DNA of 64,000 bases from Hominisplanchenecus_A murintestinalis (GTDB lineage: Bacteria; Bacillota; Clostridia; Lachnospirales; Lachnospiraceae). A program made the translations under genes and the position numbers. The DNA is taken from NCBI RefSeq assembly GCF_943193015.1, contig NZ_CALPCM010000009.1, positions 1-64,000 of the forward strand, given 5' to 3'. How positions within the stretch are numbered: the first letter of the stretch is position 1; each line of letters opens with the position of its first letter. This document shows, piece by piece, positions 32,625 to 40,684 of this stretch. The notes beneath the pieces are model-generated. The model was not told the DNA's origin. It made no database searches and worked only from the letters and a program-made list of their open reading frames with translations.

Positions 32625-33854
32625 TTAATTTTCTTTCTGAGTCTCGACTTCCGCCATTTTCATAGCGCGGACTTTCAGCGGCAGGCCAAACAGAGTAATG
32701 AAGCCGCTGGCGTCATTGTGGTCATATAAATCTCCGGTGGTAAAGCTTGCCAGAGATTCATTATACAGAGTGTAGGGGGAAGTAGTTCCAGCTTTGATGA
32801 TGTTGCCTTTGTAAAGTTTAAACTTTACTTCTCCGGTCACGTATTCCTGGGTCACGTCTACAAATGCCTGGATAGCTTCACGCAGTGGTGTGAACCATTT
32901 TCCTTCGTATACAATCTGAGCAAATTTGTTACCCATATCCTTCTTTGTTTCCATGGTAGCGCGGTCAAGCACCAGCTCTTCAAGCTGTTCGTGTGCTTCC
33001 ATCAGAATCGTTCCGCCTGGCGTCTCATAAACGCCCCGGGATTTCATGCCTACTACGCGGTTTTCTACGATATCTACGATACCGATGCCGTGTTTGCCGC
33101 CGAGTTCGTTCAGTGTGGTAATAATCTCAGATACTTTCATTGCCTTCCCGTTAATGGAGGTAGGAATACCTTTTTCAAAAGTCATTGTGACATATTCACC
33201 CTCGTCCGGAGCTTTTTCAGGAGAAACACCAAGTACAAGGAGATGTTCGTAGTTTGGCTCGTTTCCAGGTTCTTCCAGCTCTAATCCTTCATGGCTGATA
33301 TGCCACAGGTTACGGTCGCGGCTGTAGCTGGAATCAGCAGAGAAAGGCAAATCAATGCCGTGCTGTTTGCAGTATTCAATTTCATCCTCGCGGGACTGCA
33401 TCGTCCATACATCTGTCATACGCCAGGGAGCGATGATTTTTAAATCAGGAGCCAGCGCTTTAATGCCGAGTTCGAAACGGATCTGATCGTTTCCTTTTCC
33501 GGTAGCGCCGTGGCAGATTGCAGTAGCGCCTTCTTTGCGGGCGATTTCTACCAGGCGTTTTGCGATAACCGGACGTGCCATAGAGGTTCCCAACAGGTAT
33601 TTATTTTCATATACAGCGCCTGCTTTTACGCATGGCATGATGTAATCATCACAGAACTCGTCGATGATATTTTCGATATATAATTTGGAAGCGCCGGAAA
33701 GTTTCGCCCGCTCTTCCAGGCCGTCCAATTCATTTCCCTGCCCGCAGTCGATGCAGCAGCAGATAACTTCATAATCAAAATTTTCTTTCAGCCACGGTAT
33801 GATAGCAGTAGTATCCAATCCGCCGGAATAGGCTAAAATAACTTTTTCTTTCAT
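32625..33854 (-). CDS. argG: Argininosuccinate synthase
   Basis: Joins citrulline and aspartate with ATP in the penultimate step of arginine synthesis. The 409 residues start MKEKVILAYSGGLDTT, whose SGGLDTT is the PP-loop, and continue with ICHGATGKGNDQIRFE and FSADSSYSRDRNLWH, all standard. Start 33854 is chosen for AGGAGG upstream; 21 additional open codons lack one. It is divergent from argCJBD, and the shared region carries ArgR-like boxes. argH, the last pathway gene, is not in the window. Confidence 0.95.
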   Translation of the reverse strand: MKEKVILAYSGGLDTTAIIPWLKENFDYEVICCCIDCGQGNELDGLEERAKLSGASKLYIENIIDEFCDDYIMPCVKAGAVYENKYLLGTSMARPVIAKRLVEIARKEGATAICHGATGKGNDQIRFELGIKALAPDLKIIAPWRMTDVWTMQSREDEIEYCKQHGIDLPFSADSSYSRDRNLWHISHEGLELEEPGNEPNYEHLLVLGVSPEKAPDEGEYVTMTFEKGIPTSINGKAMKVSEIITTLNELGGKHGIGIVDIVENRVVGMKSRGVYETPGGTILMEAHEQLEELVLDRATMETKKDMGNKFAQIVYEGKWFTPLREAIQAFVDVTQEYVTGEVKFKLYKGNIIKAGTTSPYTLYNESLASFTTGDLYDHNDASGFITLFGLPLKVRAMKMAEVETQKEN

Positions 33855-33932
33855 ATACAATTCCTCCTCATATAGTAAATGTTCAATTGGCATGTAACAG
33901 TTTGGTAAGCTTCCCATGCCTGACTATCCCTT

Positions 33933-33961
33933 ACTATACAGCAATCGCCGGGATTATGCAA
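33933..33961 (-). promoter_or_regulatory. Promoter of argG
   Basis: On the minus strand TTGCAT, a 17-bp spacer and TATAGT, giving a leader of about 70 bases. Confidence 0.65.
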
Positions 33962-33977
33962 GTATAAATTTGGAAGA

Positions 33978-34011
33978 AATGAATAAAAATGCATGTATTC
34001 AGGATGAATAC
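33978..34011. promoter_or_regulatory. Candidate ArgR operator (tandem boxes)
   Basis: AATGAATAAAAATGCATG (33978-33995) matches the Bacillus AhrC box CATGAATAAAAATTCAAG at about 14 of 18 positions. The perfect palindrome GTATTCA-GGA-TGAATAC (33995-34011) adjoins it. The site lies between the argG and argC promoters and could repress both. Confidence 0.55.
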
Positions 34012-34041
34012 GGTAAAAAACATAAAAACCGAAAAAAAATA

Positions 34042-34076
34042 TTGCATAATATACAAAGAAAATGTATAATTATTCT
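34042..34076 (+). promoter_or_regulatory. Promoter of argCJBD with an ArgR-like box over the -10
   Basis: TTGCAT (34042-34047), a 17-bp spacer and TATAAT (34065-34070). TGTATAATTATTCT (34063-34076) resembles an ArgR box and covers the -10, which fits direct repression. The leader to argC is about 140 bases, with no further feature seen. Confidence 0.65.
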
Positions 34077-34214
34077 TGCGTGCGTAAAGCGGAATGCAAG
34101 AAATTAGAGTTCAGAATACAAACCGCAATTTTTGAAAAGAACTTTACTTGAACAGACGATTGTATTATGATGGTTACAGTTTGAAAAAAGGAATGAAAAA
34201 GGAGTAATGAAAAA

Positions 34215-35252
34215 ATGAAGGTAGGAATTATCGGAGCGACGGGGTATGCGGGAGGCGAGCTTGTCCGGCTGCTGATGGGGCATCCGCAGGCAGAGATTGT
34301 CTGGTATGGCTCGAGAAGCTACATAGATAAGAAGTATTATGAAGTATTTCAGAATATGTTCCAGATTGTGGACAGTAAATGCCTGGATGATAATATGGAG
34401 GAACTGGCGGCGCAGGCTGATGTGATTTTTACAGCAACACCCCAGGGATTTTGTGCCTCTATTATCAATGAAGAAATTCTGTCGAAGGTGAAAGTTGTTG
34501 ACTTGAGTGCAGATTTCCGCATCAAGGATGTGAAGGTTTATGAGGAATGGTATAAGATAACGCATAAGTCCCCACAGTTTATTGACGAGGCAGTTTATGG
34601 CTTGTGTGAGATTAACCGGGAGGACGTGAAAAAGGCAAGGCTGGTGGCAAACCCCGGCTGTTATCCAACTTGCAGTACTTTGTCTATCTATCCGATGGTG
34701 AAGGAAGGTCTGATTCATCCGAATACGATTATTATTGATGCGAAATCAGGAACTTCCGGCGCGGGAAGAGGGGCAAAGGTGGACAACCTTTACTGTGAGG
34801 TGAATGAAAATATGAAAGCGTACGGCGTATCTACCCACAGGCATACACCTGAAATTGAGGAGCAGCTGGGGTATGCGGCGGGAGAAAAGGTTGTGCTGAA
34901 CTTTACTCCGCATCTGGCTCCTATGAACAGGGGAATCCTGGTGACGGCTTATGCGTCTTTGAAAAAAGAAGTTACTTATGATGAGGTTAAGGCAGTTTAT
35001 GATAAATATTATGGAACAGAGAAGTTTGTGAGGGTACTGGATAAAGATGTATGCCCGCAGACGAAGTGGGTGGAAGGAAGCAATTATGTAGATGTAAACT
35101 TTAAACTGGACTTCCGTACTAACCGTATCATCATGATGGGAGCTATGGATAATCTGGTAAAGGGAGCGGCCGGGCAGGCAGTGCAGAATATGAATCTGAT
35201 GTTTGGACTGGAGGAGTCTATGGGACTCTGCCAGGTGCCTATGTTCCCATAG
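34215..35252 (+). CDS. argC: N-acetyl-gamma-glutamyl-phosphate reductase
   Basis: NADPH-dependent reduction of N-acetylglutamyl phosphate to the semialdehyde, third step of arginine synthesis. 345 residues: Rossmann start GIIGATGYAGGELVRLL, catalytic Cys in NPGCYPTCS and the His in the THRHTPEIE loop. ATG follows AAAGGAG. It is first in the argCJBD operon, downstream of a promoter with an ArgR-like box; an 89-base gap with a hairpin separates it from argJ. Confidence 0.95.
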   Translation: MKVGIIGATGYAGGELVRLLMGHPQAEIVWYGSRSYIDKKYYEVFQNMFQIVDSKCLDDNMEELAAQADVIFTATPQGFCASIINEEILSKVKVVDLSADFRIKDVKVYEEWYKITHKSPQFIDEAVYGLCEINREDVKKARLVANPGCYPTCSTLSIYPMVKEGLIHPNTIIIDAKSGTSGAGRGAKVDNLYCEVNENMKAYGVSTHRHTPEIEEQLGYAAGEKVVLNFTPHLAPMNRGILVTAYASLKKEVTYDEVKAVYDKYYGTEKFVRVLDKDVCPQTKWVEGSNYVDVNFKLDFRTNRIIMMGAMDNLVKGAAGQAVQNMNLMFGLEESMGLCQVPMFP

Positions 35253-35279
35253 GAAACCCTGTTTTGGATTGCGGCATTT

Positions 35280-35310
35280 GCCAAATGCTTGTGCGAGCAC
35301 GGCGTTTGGC
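35280..35310 (+). other. Hairpin between argC and argJ
   Basis: GCCAAATGC and GCGTTTGGC form a stem capped by GTGC-GA-GCAC. An overlapping smaller stem GCATTT/AAATGC competes with it. There is no T-tract, so RNA stability or processing is more likely than termination. Confidence 0.5.
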
Positions 35311-35341
35311 TCAGTGTTTGCGGAAATAAAGGAGGATGAAA

Positions 35342-36562
35342 ATGCAGGTAATAGAGGGCGGCGTTACTGCGGCGAAAGGATTTCAGGCAATCGGTATTCA
35401 TGCCGGAATCAAAAAGAACAAAAAGGATATGGCAATGCTGTACAGTAAGGTTCCATGTGCAGCAGCAGGAACGTTTACGACAAATGTGGTGAAAGCGGCT
35501 CCGGTGAAATGGGATCAGGAGATTGTATACAACCATCCCGCAGCGCATGCAGTTGTGGTAAACAGCGGAGTGGCGAATGCATGTACCGGGGAGGAAGGCT
35601 ATGGGTACTGCCGGGAAACAGCCGGGAAAGCGGCCAAGCTTTTGGGGATTGACGAAACAGAAGTGCTGGTGGGTTCTACGGGAGTAATCGGACAGCAGAT
35701 TCCGGTGGATACGATAAAGCAGGGGATTGAAAGAATGATACCGCTTCTGGAAGATACGAAAGAGGCAGGTGTTTTGGCGGCAGAGGCGATTATGACCACA
35801 GACACTGTAAAAAAAGAGGCGGCAGTTCAGGTGGAACTTGGCGGTGTGACGGTTACCGTTGGCGGTATGTGTAAAGGCTCAGGTATGATTCATCCGAATA
35901 TGTGCACCATGCTGAGTTTTGTAACTACAGATGCGGCGATTTCGAAGAAGATGCTGCAGAAAGCGCTGAGTGAAAGTGTGAAAGATACTTATAATATGGT
36001 ATCGGTGGACGGTGATACATCCACGAATGATACGGTGCTGCTGCTGGCAAATGGCGTGGCGGGAAATCCGGAAATTACAGAGGAAGGGGAGGATTATCGT
36101 AAATTTGCAGAAGCGCTGAATCATGTTAACACAGAACTTGCAAAGAAAATAGCGGGGGACGGCGAGGGGGCTACGGCGCTGTTTGAAGTAAAAGTAATCG
36201 GTGCGGAGTCGAAAGAGCAGGCGGTAACGCTGAGCAAATCCATTGTGACGTCCAGCCTTACGAAAGCGGCAATTTACGGGCATGATGCTAACTGGGGACG
36301 TATTTTGTGTGCAATGGGATATTCCGGGGCACAGTTTGACCCGGAACAGGTGGATTTGTACTTTGAGAGCGCAGCCGGGAAGCTGAAGATTATTGAAAAC
36401 GGTGTGTCTACGGGATACAGTGAAGAAGAGGCTACAAAGATTCTCTCGGAACAGGAAGTAACTGCCATTGCGGATGTGAAGATGGGGGATGCGCACGCGA
36501 CCGCCTGGGGCTGTGACCTTACATATGAATATGTGAAAATTAATGCAGATTACCGCTCATAA
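35342..36562 (+). CDS. argJ: Bifunctional glutamate N-acetyltransferase / amino-acid acetyltransferase
   Basis: Recycles acetyl from N-acetylornithine to glutamate, and in bifunctional forms also uses acetyl-CoA. 406 residues. The precursor cleaves itself before a Thr that becomes the nucleophile: here the site is NMCTML with Thr189, Cys standing where Ala is most common. The C-terminal part shows DGEGATALFEV and GHDANWGRI. I take the ATG at 35342, six bases after GGAGG; an in-frame ATG at 35336 is too close. The gene makes the pathway cyclic, so argA is not required. Confidence 0.93.
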   Translation: MQVIEGGVTAAKGFQAIGIHAGIKKNKKDMAMLYSKVPCAAAGTFTTNVVKAAPVKWDQEIVYNHPAAHAVVVNSGVANACTGEEGYGYCRETAGKAAKLLGIDETEVLVGSTGVIGQQIPVDTIKQGIERMIPLLEDTKEAGVLAAEAIMTTDTVKKEAAVQVELGGVTVTVGGMCKGSGMIHPNMCTMLSFVTTDAAISKKMLQKALSESVKDTYNMVSVDGDTSTNDTVLLLANGVAGNPEITEEGEDYRKFAEALNHVNTELAKKIAGDGEGATALFEVKVIGAESKEQAVTLSKSIVTSSLTKAAIYGHDANWGRILCAMGYSGAQFDPEQVDLYFESAAGKLKIIENGVSTGYSEEEATKILSEQEVTAIADVKMGDAHATAWGCDLTYEYVKINADYRS

Positions 36563-36609
36563 ACAGCAGAGCGAACAGCAATATATATTTTATGAGGAGA
36601 TGAAAAGAT

Positions 36610-37509
36610 ATGGAATCAATGGAAAATTGGCTGCAAAAAGCAGGTGTCTTAATTGAAGCGCTGCCTTACATACAGCGGTTTCACGGGAAAACAATCGTGG
36701 TGAAATACGGAGGAAGCGCTATGGTTGACCATGATTTAAAGAAGAGTGTCATCCGTGACGTGGCGCTTTTGAAACTGGTAGGATTCCGGCCGATTATTGT
36801 CCATGGAGGGGGAAAAGAAATTACGAAATGGACAAAACGCCTGGGGATTGAAACAAACTTTGTAAATGGGCTGCGTGTGACGGACAAGCAGACTATGGAA
36901 GTGGCAGAAATGGTTTTGAATAAGGTGAACAAAGGCCTGGCATCTATGATGGAAAAGTTAGGCGTACATGCGGCAGGTATCTGCGGAAAGGACGGCTCCG
37001 TGCTCCGGGTGGATAAGAAGCTCTCAGGGGGAAAGGATATCGGCTATGTGGGAGAAGTAAAAGAAGTTAATGTAGGGCTTTTGAATACGCTGCTGGACAA
37101 TGATTTTGTTCCGGTTATCTGCCCGATTGGCTCTGATGATAATTACCATTCGTTTAATATTAATGCGGATGATGCGGCATGTGCGATTGCTACGGCGGTA
37201 GGCGCTGCGAAACTGGCATTTCTGACAGATATTGAGGGGGTATACCGTGACCCGCTGGATAAATCCAGCCTGATTTCAGAGCTGACAGTGAAGGAGGCGG
37301 AAGAACTGCTTGCCAGCGGAAATGTAGGCGGCGGGATGCTGCCAAAGATTCAGAATTGTGTGGATGCTATCAAGGCAGGGGTTTCGCGGGTACATATCCT
37401 GGACGGACGCATTGCCCACTGCCTGTTGTTAGAGTTTTTTACGAACCGCGGCGTAGGGACGGCGATTATCGGAGATGAGGAGGAGCGGTACTATGAAGCC
37501 AATGAATGA
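36610..37509 (+). CDS. argB: N-acetylglutamate kinase
   Basis: Phosphorylates N-acetylglutamate, second step of the pathway and usual target of arginine feedback. 299 residues: VVKYGGSAM near the start, IIVHGGGKEI, FVNGLRVTD and the ATP region FLTDIEGVYRD. The N-terminal extension with an amphipathic helix (about 1-20) is that of arginine-sensitive hexameric enzymes, which suggests feedback control. ATG follows GAGGAG. Its end overlaps argD by 17 bases. Confidence 0.94.
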   Translation: MESMENWLQKAGVLIEALPYIQRFHGKTIVVKYGGSAMVDHDLKKSVIRDVALLKLVGFRPIIVHGGGKEITKWTKRLGIETNFVNGLRVTDKQTMEVAEMVLNKVNKGLASMMEKLGVHAAGICGKDGSVLRVDKKLSGGKDIGYVGEVKEVNVGLLNTLLDNDFVPVICPIGSDDNYHSFNINADDAACAIATAVGAAKLAFLTDIEGVYRDPLDKSSLISELTVKEAEELLASGNVGGGMLPKIQNCVDAIKAGVSRVHILDGRIAHCLLLEFFTNRGVGTAIIGDEEERYYEANE

Positions 37510-38686
37510 TTATATGGAAGCAGCGGAAGCGCATGTTCTGCATACGTATAACCGCTTTCCGATTGTATTGGAAAAAGGCGACGGCGTATACCTTTATGAT
37601 ACGGATGGGAAAAAATATCTGGATTTTGCTGCGGGAATCGCCGTTTTTGGACTGGGATACCATTATCCTGGTTATGACGAGGCTTTGAAGGAGCAGATTG
37701 ACAAAGTCATCCATACATCCAATCTGTTTTATCATGTACCGCTGGCAGACGCGGCAGGAAAACTGGCCAAGGCAAGCAGAATGTCAAAGGTATTTTTTAC
37801 AAACAGCGGGACAGAGGCCATCGAAGGCGCTATTAAGGCGGCGCGGAAATATGCATACCTGAAAGATGGGAGTACGGATCATGAGATTGTCTCCATGAAC
37901 CATTCTTTTCATGGCAGAAGCGTAGGCGCGCTGTCCGTAACAGGAAATTTCCATTATCAGGAAGCGTTCCGGCCGCTGATGGGAGGCGTGAAGTTTGCAG
38001 ACTTTAATGATTTGGACAGCGTTAAGGCGCAGGTGAATGAAAAGACCTGTGCGGTGATTCTTGAGACGGTTCAGGGCGAGGGCGGTATTTATCCGGCAGA
38101 AAAATCTTTTCTGGAAGGAGTAAAAGCTCTTTGTGAGGAAAAGGATATCTTGCTGATACTTGATGAAATCCAGTGTGGCATGGGACGGACAGGGAGCATG
38201 TTTGCGTGGCAGGAGTATGGCGTTGAGCCAGATATTATGACTTGTGCTAAGGCGCTGGGCTGCGGCATCCCGGTGGGGGCGTTTGTGCTGAATGAAAAGA
38301 CAGCTGCCGCATCTCTGGTTCCTGGTGATCATGGGACTACTTATGGCGGAAATCCGCTGGCATGCGCGGCAGTTTCAGCAGTTCTTGACATTTTTGAGAA
38401 AGCCGGTATCCAGGAACATGTGAAAGCGTTGACGCCGTACCTGGAAGAAAGGCTGGACGCTTTGGTGGAAAAATATGATTGCCTGAGTGTGCGGAGAGGA
38501 AAAGGCTTTATGCAGGGGCTGGTGGTTACAGGGCGGTCTGTGGGGGAAGTCGTGAACCAGAGCCTGGAAAACGGGCTGATGGTGATTTCAGCGGGCAGCG
38601 ATGTGCTGCGTCTGGTGCCTCCGCTTGTCATTGAAAAAGAACACATTGATGAGATGATTGAAAAATTGGAAAAGAGTTTGGCATAA
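37493..38686 (+). CDS. argD: Acetylornithine aminotransferase
   Basis: PLP enzyme of 397 residues that converts N-acetylglutamate semialdehyde to N-acetylornithine. Visible are FAAGIAVFGLGYHYP, NSGTEAIEGAIKAARKY, the PLP-binding ILDEIQCGMGRTG and the Schiff-base Lys in TCAKALGCGIPVGAF. The start at 37493 fits GAGGAGG; an earlier in-frame ATG at 37475 does not. It is last in argCJBD, followed immediately by a terminator. Some members also act on succinyl-diaminopimelate. Confidence 0.93.
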   Translation: MKPMNDYMEAAEAHVLHTYNRFPIVLEKGDGVYLYDTDGKKYLDFAAGIAVFGLGYHYPGYDEALKEQIDKVIHTSNLFYHVPLADAAGKLAKASRMSKVFFTNSGTEAIEGAIKAARKYAYLKDGSTDHEIVSMNHSFHGRSVGALSVTGNFHYQEAFRPLMGGVKFADFNDLDSVKAQVNEKTCAVILETVQGEGGIYPAEKSFLEGVKALCEEKDILLILDEIQCGMGRTGSMFAWQEYGVEPDIMTCAKALGCGIPVGAFVLNEKTAAASLVPGDHGTTYGGNPLACAAVSAVLDIFEKAGIQEHVKALTPYLEERLDALVEKYDCLSVRRGKGFMQGLVVTGRSVGEVVNQSLENGLMVISAGSDVLRLVPPLVIEKEHIDEMIEKLEKSLA

Positions 38687-38689
38687 AAG

Positions 38690-38733
38690 AACTCCCTTTG
38701 CAGATACTAACAAAAAATGCAAAGGGAGTTTTT
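38690..38733 (+). terminator. Terminator of argCJBD that also contains the next gene's ribosome site
   Basis: A perfect 13-bp stem AACTCCCTTTGCA/TGCAAAGGGAGTT followed by TTT. The right arm AAAGGGAG is the ribosome site of the gene starting at 38736. Confidence 0.8.
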
Positions 38734-38735
38734 AT

Positions 38736-39164
38736 ATGACAGGGATTTTAATCGCAATGCTTTCCGGTGCACTGATGAGCGTTCAGGGGGTCTTTAATAC
38801 ACAGGTTACGAAAAATACCAGCCTTTGGGTTTCCACAAGTTTTGTGCAGTTTTCTGCGCTGGCAGTGTGCCTGGTTATCTGGTTTTTTGCGGATAGGCAC
38901 AGCTTTTCGAGTATACTGGAGGTACCGGATAAATATACGCTGCTGGGCGGCGTGATGGGAGCGTTTATCACCGTGACTGTGATAAAGGCTATGGGCAGCC
39001 TGGGACCGGCAAAGGCAGCGATGCTAATTGTAATTACTCAGCTGATTGTGGCGTACCTGATAGAGCTGTTTGGGATGTTTGGTATGGATAAGCAGCCCTT
39101 TGAGTGGCGTAAGGCAGGCGGGATGCTGTTGGCGATCATAGGGATTGTGATTTTTAAATGGTAA
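38736..39164 (+). CDS. DMT-family small membrane protein (YdcZ-like, DUF606)
   Basis: 142 residues with four to five membrane helices, opening ILIAMLSGALMSVQGVFNT, which is typical of YdcZ/DUF606 proteins. These resemble half of a drug/metabolite transporter and probably dimerise; substrates are unknown. Later segments include GGVMGAFITVTVIKAMGSLG and a closing GGMLLAIIGIVIFKW. Its ribosome site lies in the terminator stem of the arg operon, so transcripts that read through could keep it closed. No separate promoter is visible between the two genes. Confidence 0.75.
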   Translation: MTGILIAMLSGALMSVQGVFNTQVTKNTSLWVSTSFVQFSALAVCLVIWFFADRHSFSSILEVPDKYTLLGGVMGAFITVTVIKAMGSLGPAKAAMLIVITQLIVAYLIELFGMFGMDKQPFEWRKAGGMLLAIIGIVIFKW

Positions 39165-39260
39165 GGGCAGGTAATTTCTAATAGATTTTTACAAATTGAT
39201 GCGAATGGGGAACGCCATAACGGAACTATGACAGAAATATGACAAAAAGTGAAAAATGTG

Positions 39261-39289
39261 TTGTAATTGTGGGGTATTTCCGTTAAAAT
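39261..39289 (+). promoter_or_regulatory. Promoter of comEA
   Basis: TTGTAA (39261-39266), a 17-bp spacer and TAAAAT (39284-39289). Confidence 0.6.
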
Positions 39290-39345
39290 AAAGTTGACTG
39301 TATAAGGGGACTCTTTGCCCAACGGGGAAAAGAGGAATGTACGGT

Positions 39346-39969
39346 ATGAAAGGAAGAAAATATTTTGCGGTATTTGTTGTTTTGGCAGTGCTGTTTTGCG
39401 TTTCAGGATGTGAAAGAGACAAAAATGTGCAGATTTATGACCGGATTTCGGGCATAGAGTCAGAGAGCGTGACGCTGTCTGACAGGGAAACAGAAGTGGT
39501 GCCGTCTTCGGAAGAAACGGAGAGTTCCGTGCTATATGTGTATGTCTGCGGCGCGGTGGAATACCCGGGCGTAGTAGAGCTTCCGGCAGGTTCCAGAGTG
39601 TTTGAGGCGATTGAAAAGGCAGGCGGGCTGTCCGGGGAGGCGGCGGGTTTTGCTGTGAACCAGGCGGCAGCGCTGGAAGATGGGCAGCAGATTACGGTGC
39701 CAACGAAGGAAGAAGCTTCCGGCTGGGAGCCGGAGCGGGATGCACGGACGGCCAGAGCGGAAGAGAGTTCCGGAGAAAAAATAATTAATATTAACGAGGC
39801 AGCTGCAGAGGAACTGACGGTCCTTCCGGGAATCGGGAAGGCAAAAGCGGAGAGTATTGTGGAGTACCGGGAGTCCGCAGGCAGATTTGGCAGTATTGAA
39901 GAGATTAAGAATGTGAGCGGAATCGGTGAGGCTGTCTTTGAGAAGATAAAGGACAAAATAGCAGTATAA
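39346..39969 (+). CDS. comEA: ComEA-type DNA-binding lipoprotein/helix-hairpin-helix protein
   Basis: About 207 residues. A lipoprotein-type signal ends in FCVSGC, so it is probably lipid-anchored on the outer membrane face. A SLBB domain follows (about 60-110, VYVCGAVEYPGVVELPAGS), then a linker and a C-terminal pair of helix-hairpin-helix motifs (LTVLPGIGKAKAESIVEY; IKNVSGIGEAVFEKI). ComEA binds incoming double-stranded DNA during transformation. Most ComEA proteins use a membrane helix, not a lipobox, so the anchor is of note. I prefer the ATG at 39346 to 39337, which is too close to AGAGGA. Confidence 0.85.
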   Translation: MKGRKYFAVFVVLAVLFCVSGCERDKNVQIYDRISGIESESVTLSDRETEVVPSSEETESSVLYVYVCGAVEYPGVVELPAGSRVFEAIEKAGGLSGEAAGFAVNQAAALEDGQQITVPTKEEASGWEPERDARTARAEESSGEKIININEAAAEELTVLPGIGKAKAESIVEYRESAGRFGSIEEIKNVSGIGEAVFEKIKDKIAV

Positions 39970-39981
39970 GGAGAATGGAAA

Positions 39982-40671
39982 ATGGCGAAGAAGGTTTTGG
40001 TTGTTGATGATGAGAAGTTGATTGTAAAGGGGATCCGTTTCAGTCTTGAGCAGGACGGCATGGAAGTGGACTGTGCGTATGACGGTGAGGAGGCGCTGGA
40101 GATGGTGCAGGCAAAAGAGTACGATATTGTGCTTTTGGACATCATGCTTCCGAAACTGACGGGACTGGAAGTCTGCCAGCAGATTCGTGAATTTTCTACT
40201 GTGCCTGTAGTGATGCTGACTGCAAAGGGAGACGATATGGATAAAATCCTGGGGCTGGAATATGGAGCAGACGATTACATTACCAAACCTTTCAATATCC
40301 TTGAAGTAAAGGCGAGGATTAAAGCCATTATCAGGAGGACTACCCCAAAGGAAAATGTACAGAATAAAAGCCAGGTCATCGAGGCAGGGAATCTGGTTTT
40401 AGATTGTGAGAGCAGACGCGTGAATGTAGATGGAAAAGAAATTAATCTGACAGCAAAAGAATTTGACGTGCTGGAGCTTCTGGTGCAGAATCCGCAGAAA
40501 GTGTACAGCAGGGAAAACCTTCTGAATATTGTCTGGGGATATGAATACCTGGGCGATGTGCGGACGGTTGATGTACATATCCGAAGGCTGCGGGAGAAGA
40601 TTGAGGCGAATCCCAGCGAGCCGAAGTATGTCCACACGAAATGGGGCGTAGGCTATTATTTCCAGTATTAG
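39982..40671 (+). CDS. OmpR-family response regulator (WalR/PhoP-like)
   Basis: 229 residues. Receiver domain with VVDDEK, the phospho-acceptor Asp in IVLLDIMLPKLTG and ITKPF; C-terminal winged helix with LTAKEFDVLELLVQNP and the final WGVGYYFQY. The form is that of WalR/PhoP regulators of cell-wall and phosphate genes. It starts 12 bases after comEA and leads the kinase gene, so comEA, the regulator, kinase, GerMN lipoprotein and comEC appear to be in one unit. Confidence 0.92.
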   Translation: MAKKVLVVDDEKLIVKGIRFSLEQDGMEVDCAYDGEEALEMVQAKEYDIVLLDIMLPKLTGLEVCQQIREFSTVPVVMLTAKGDDMDKILGLEYGADDYITKPFNILEVKARIKAIIRRTTPKENVQNKSQVIEAGNLVLDCESRRVNVDGKEINLTAKEFDVLELLVQNPQKVYSRENLLNIVWGYEYLGDVRTVDVHIRRLREKIEANPSEPKYVHTKWGVGYYFQY

Positions 40672-40684
40672 AGGTTAGCGGGCG

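Noticed and set aside
39170..39190. TTTCTAATAGA as a third ECF promoter
   Set aside because: No TGAAxC element occurs 25 bp upstream.
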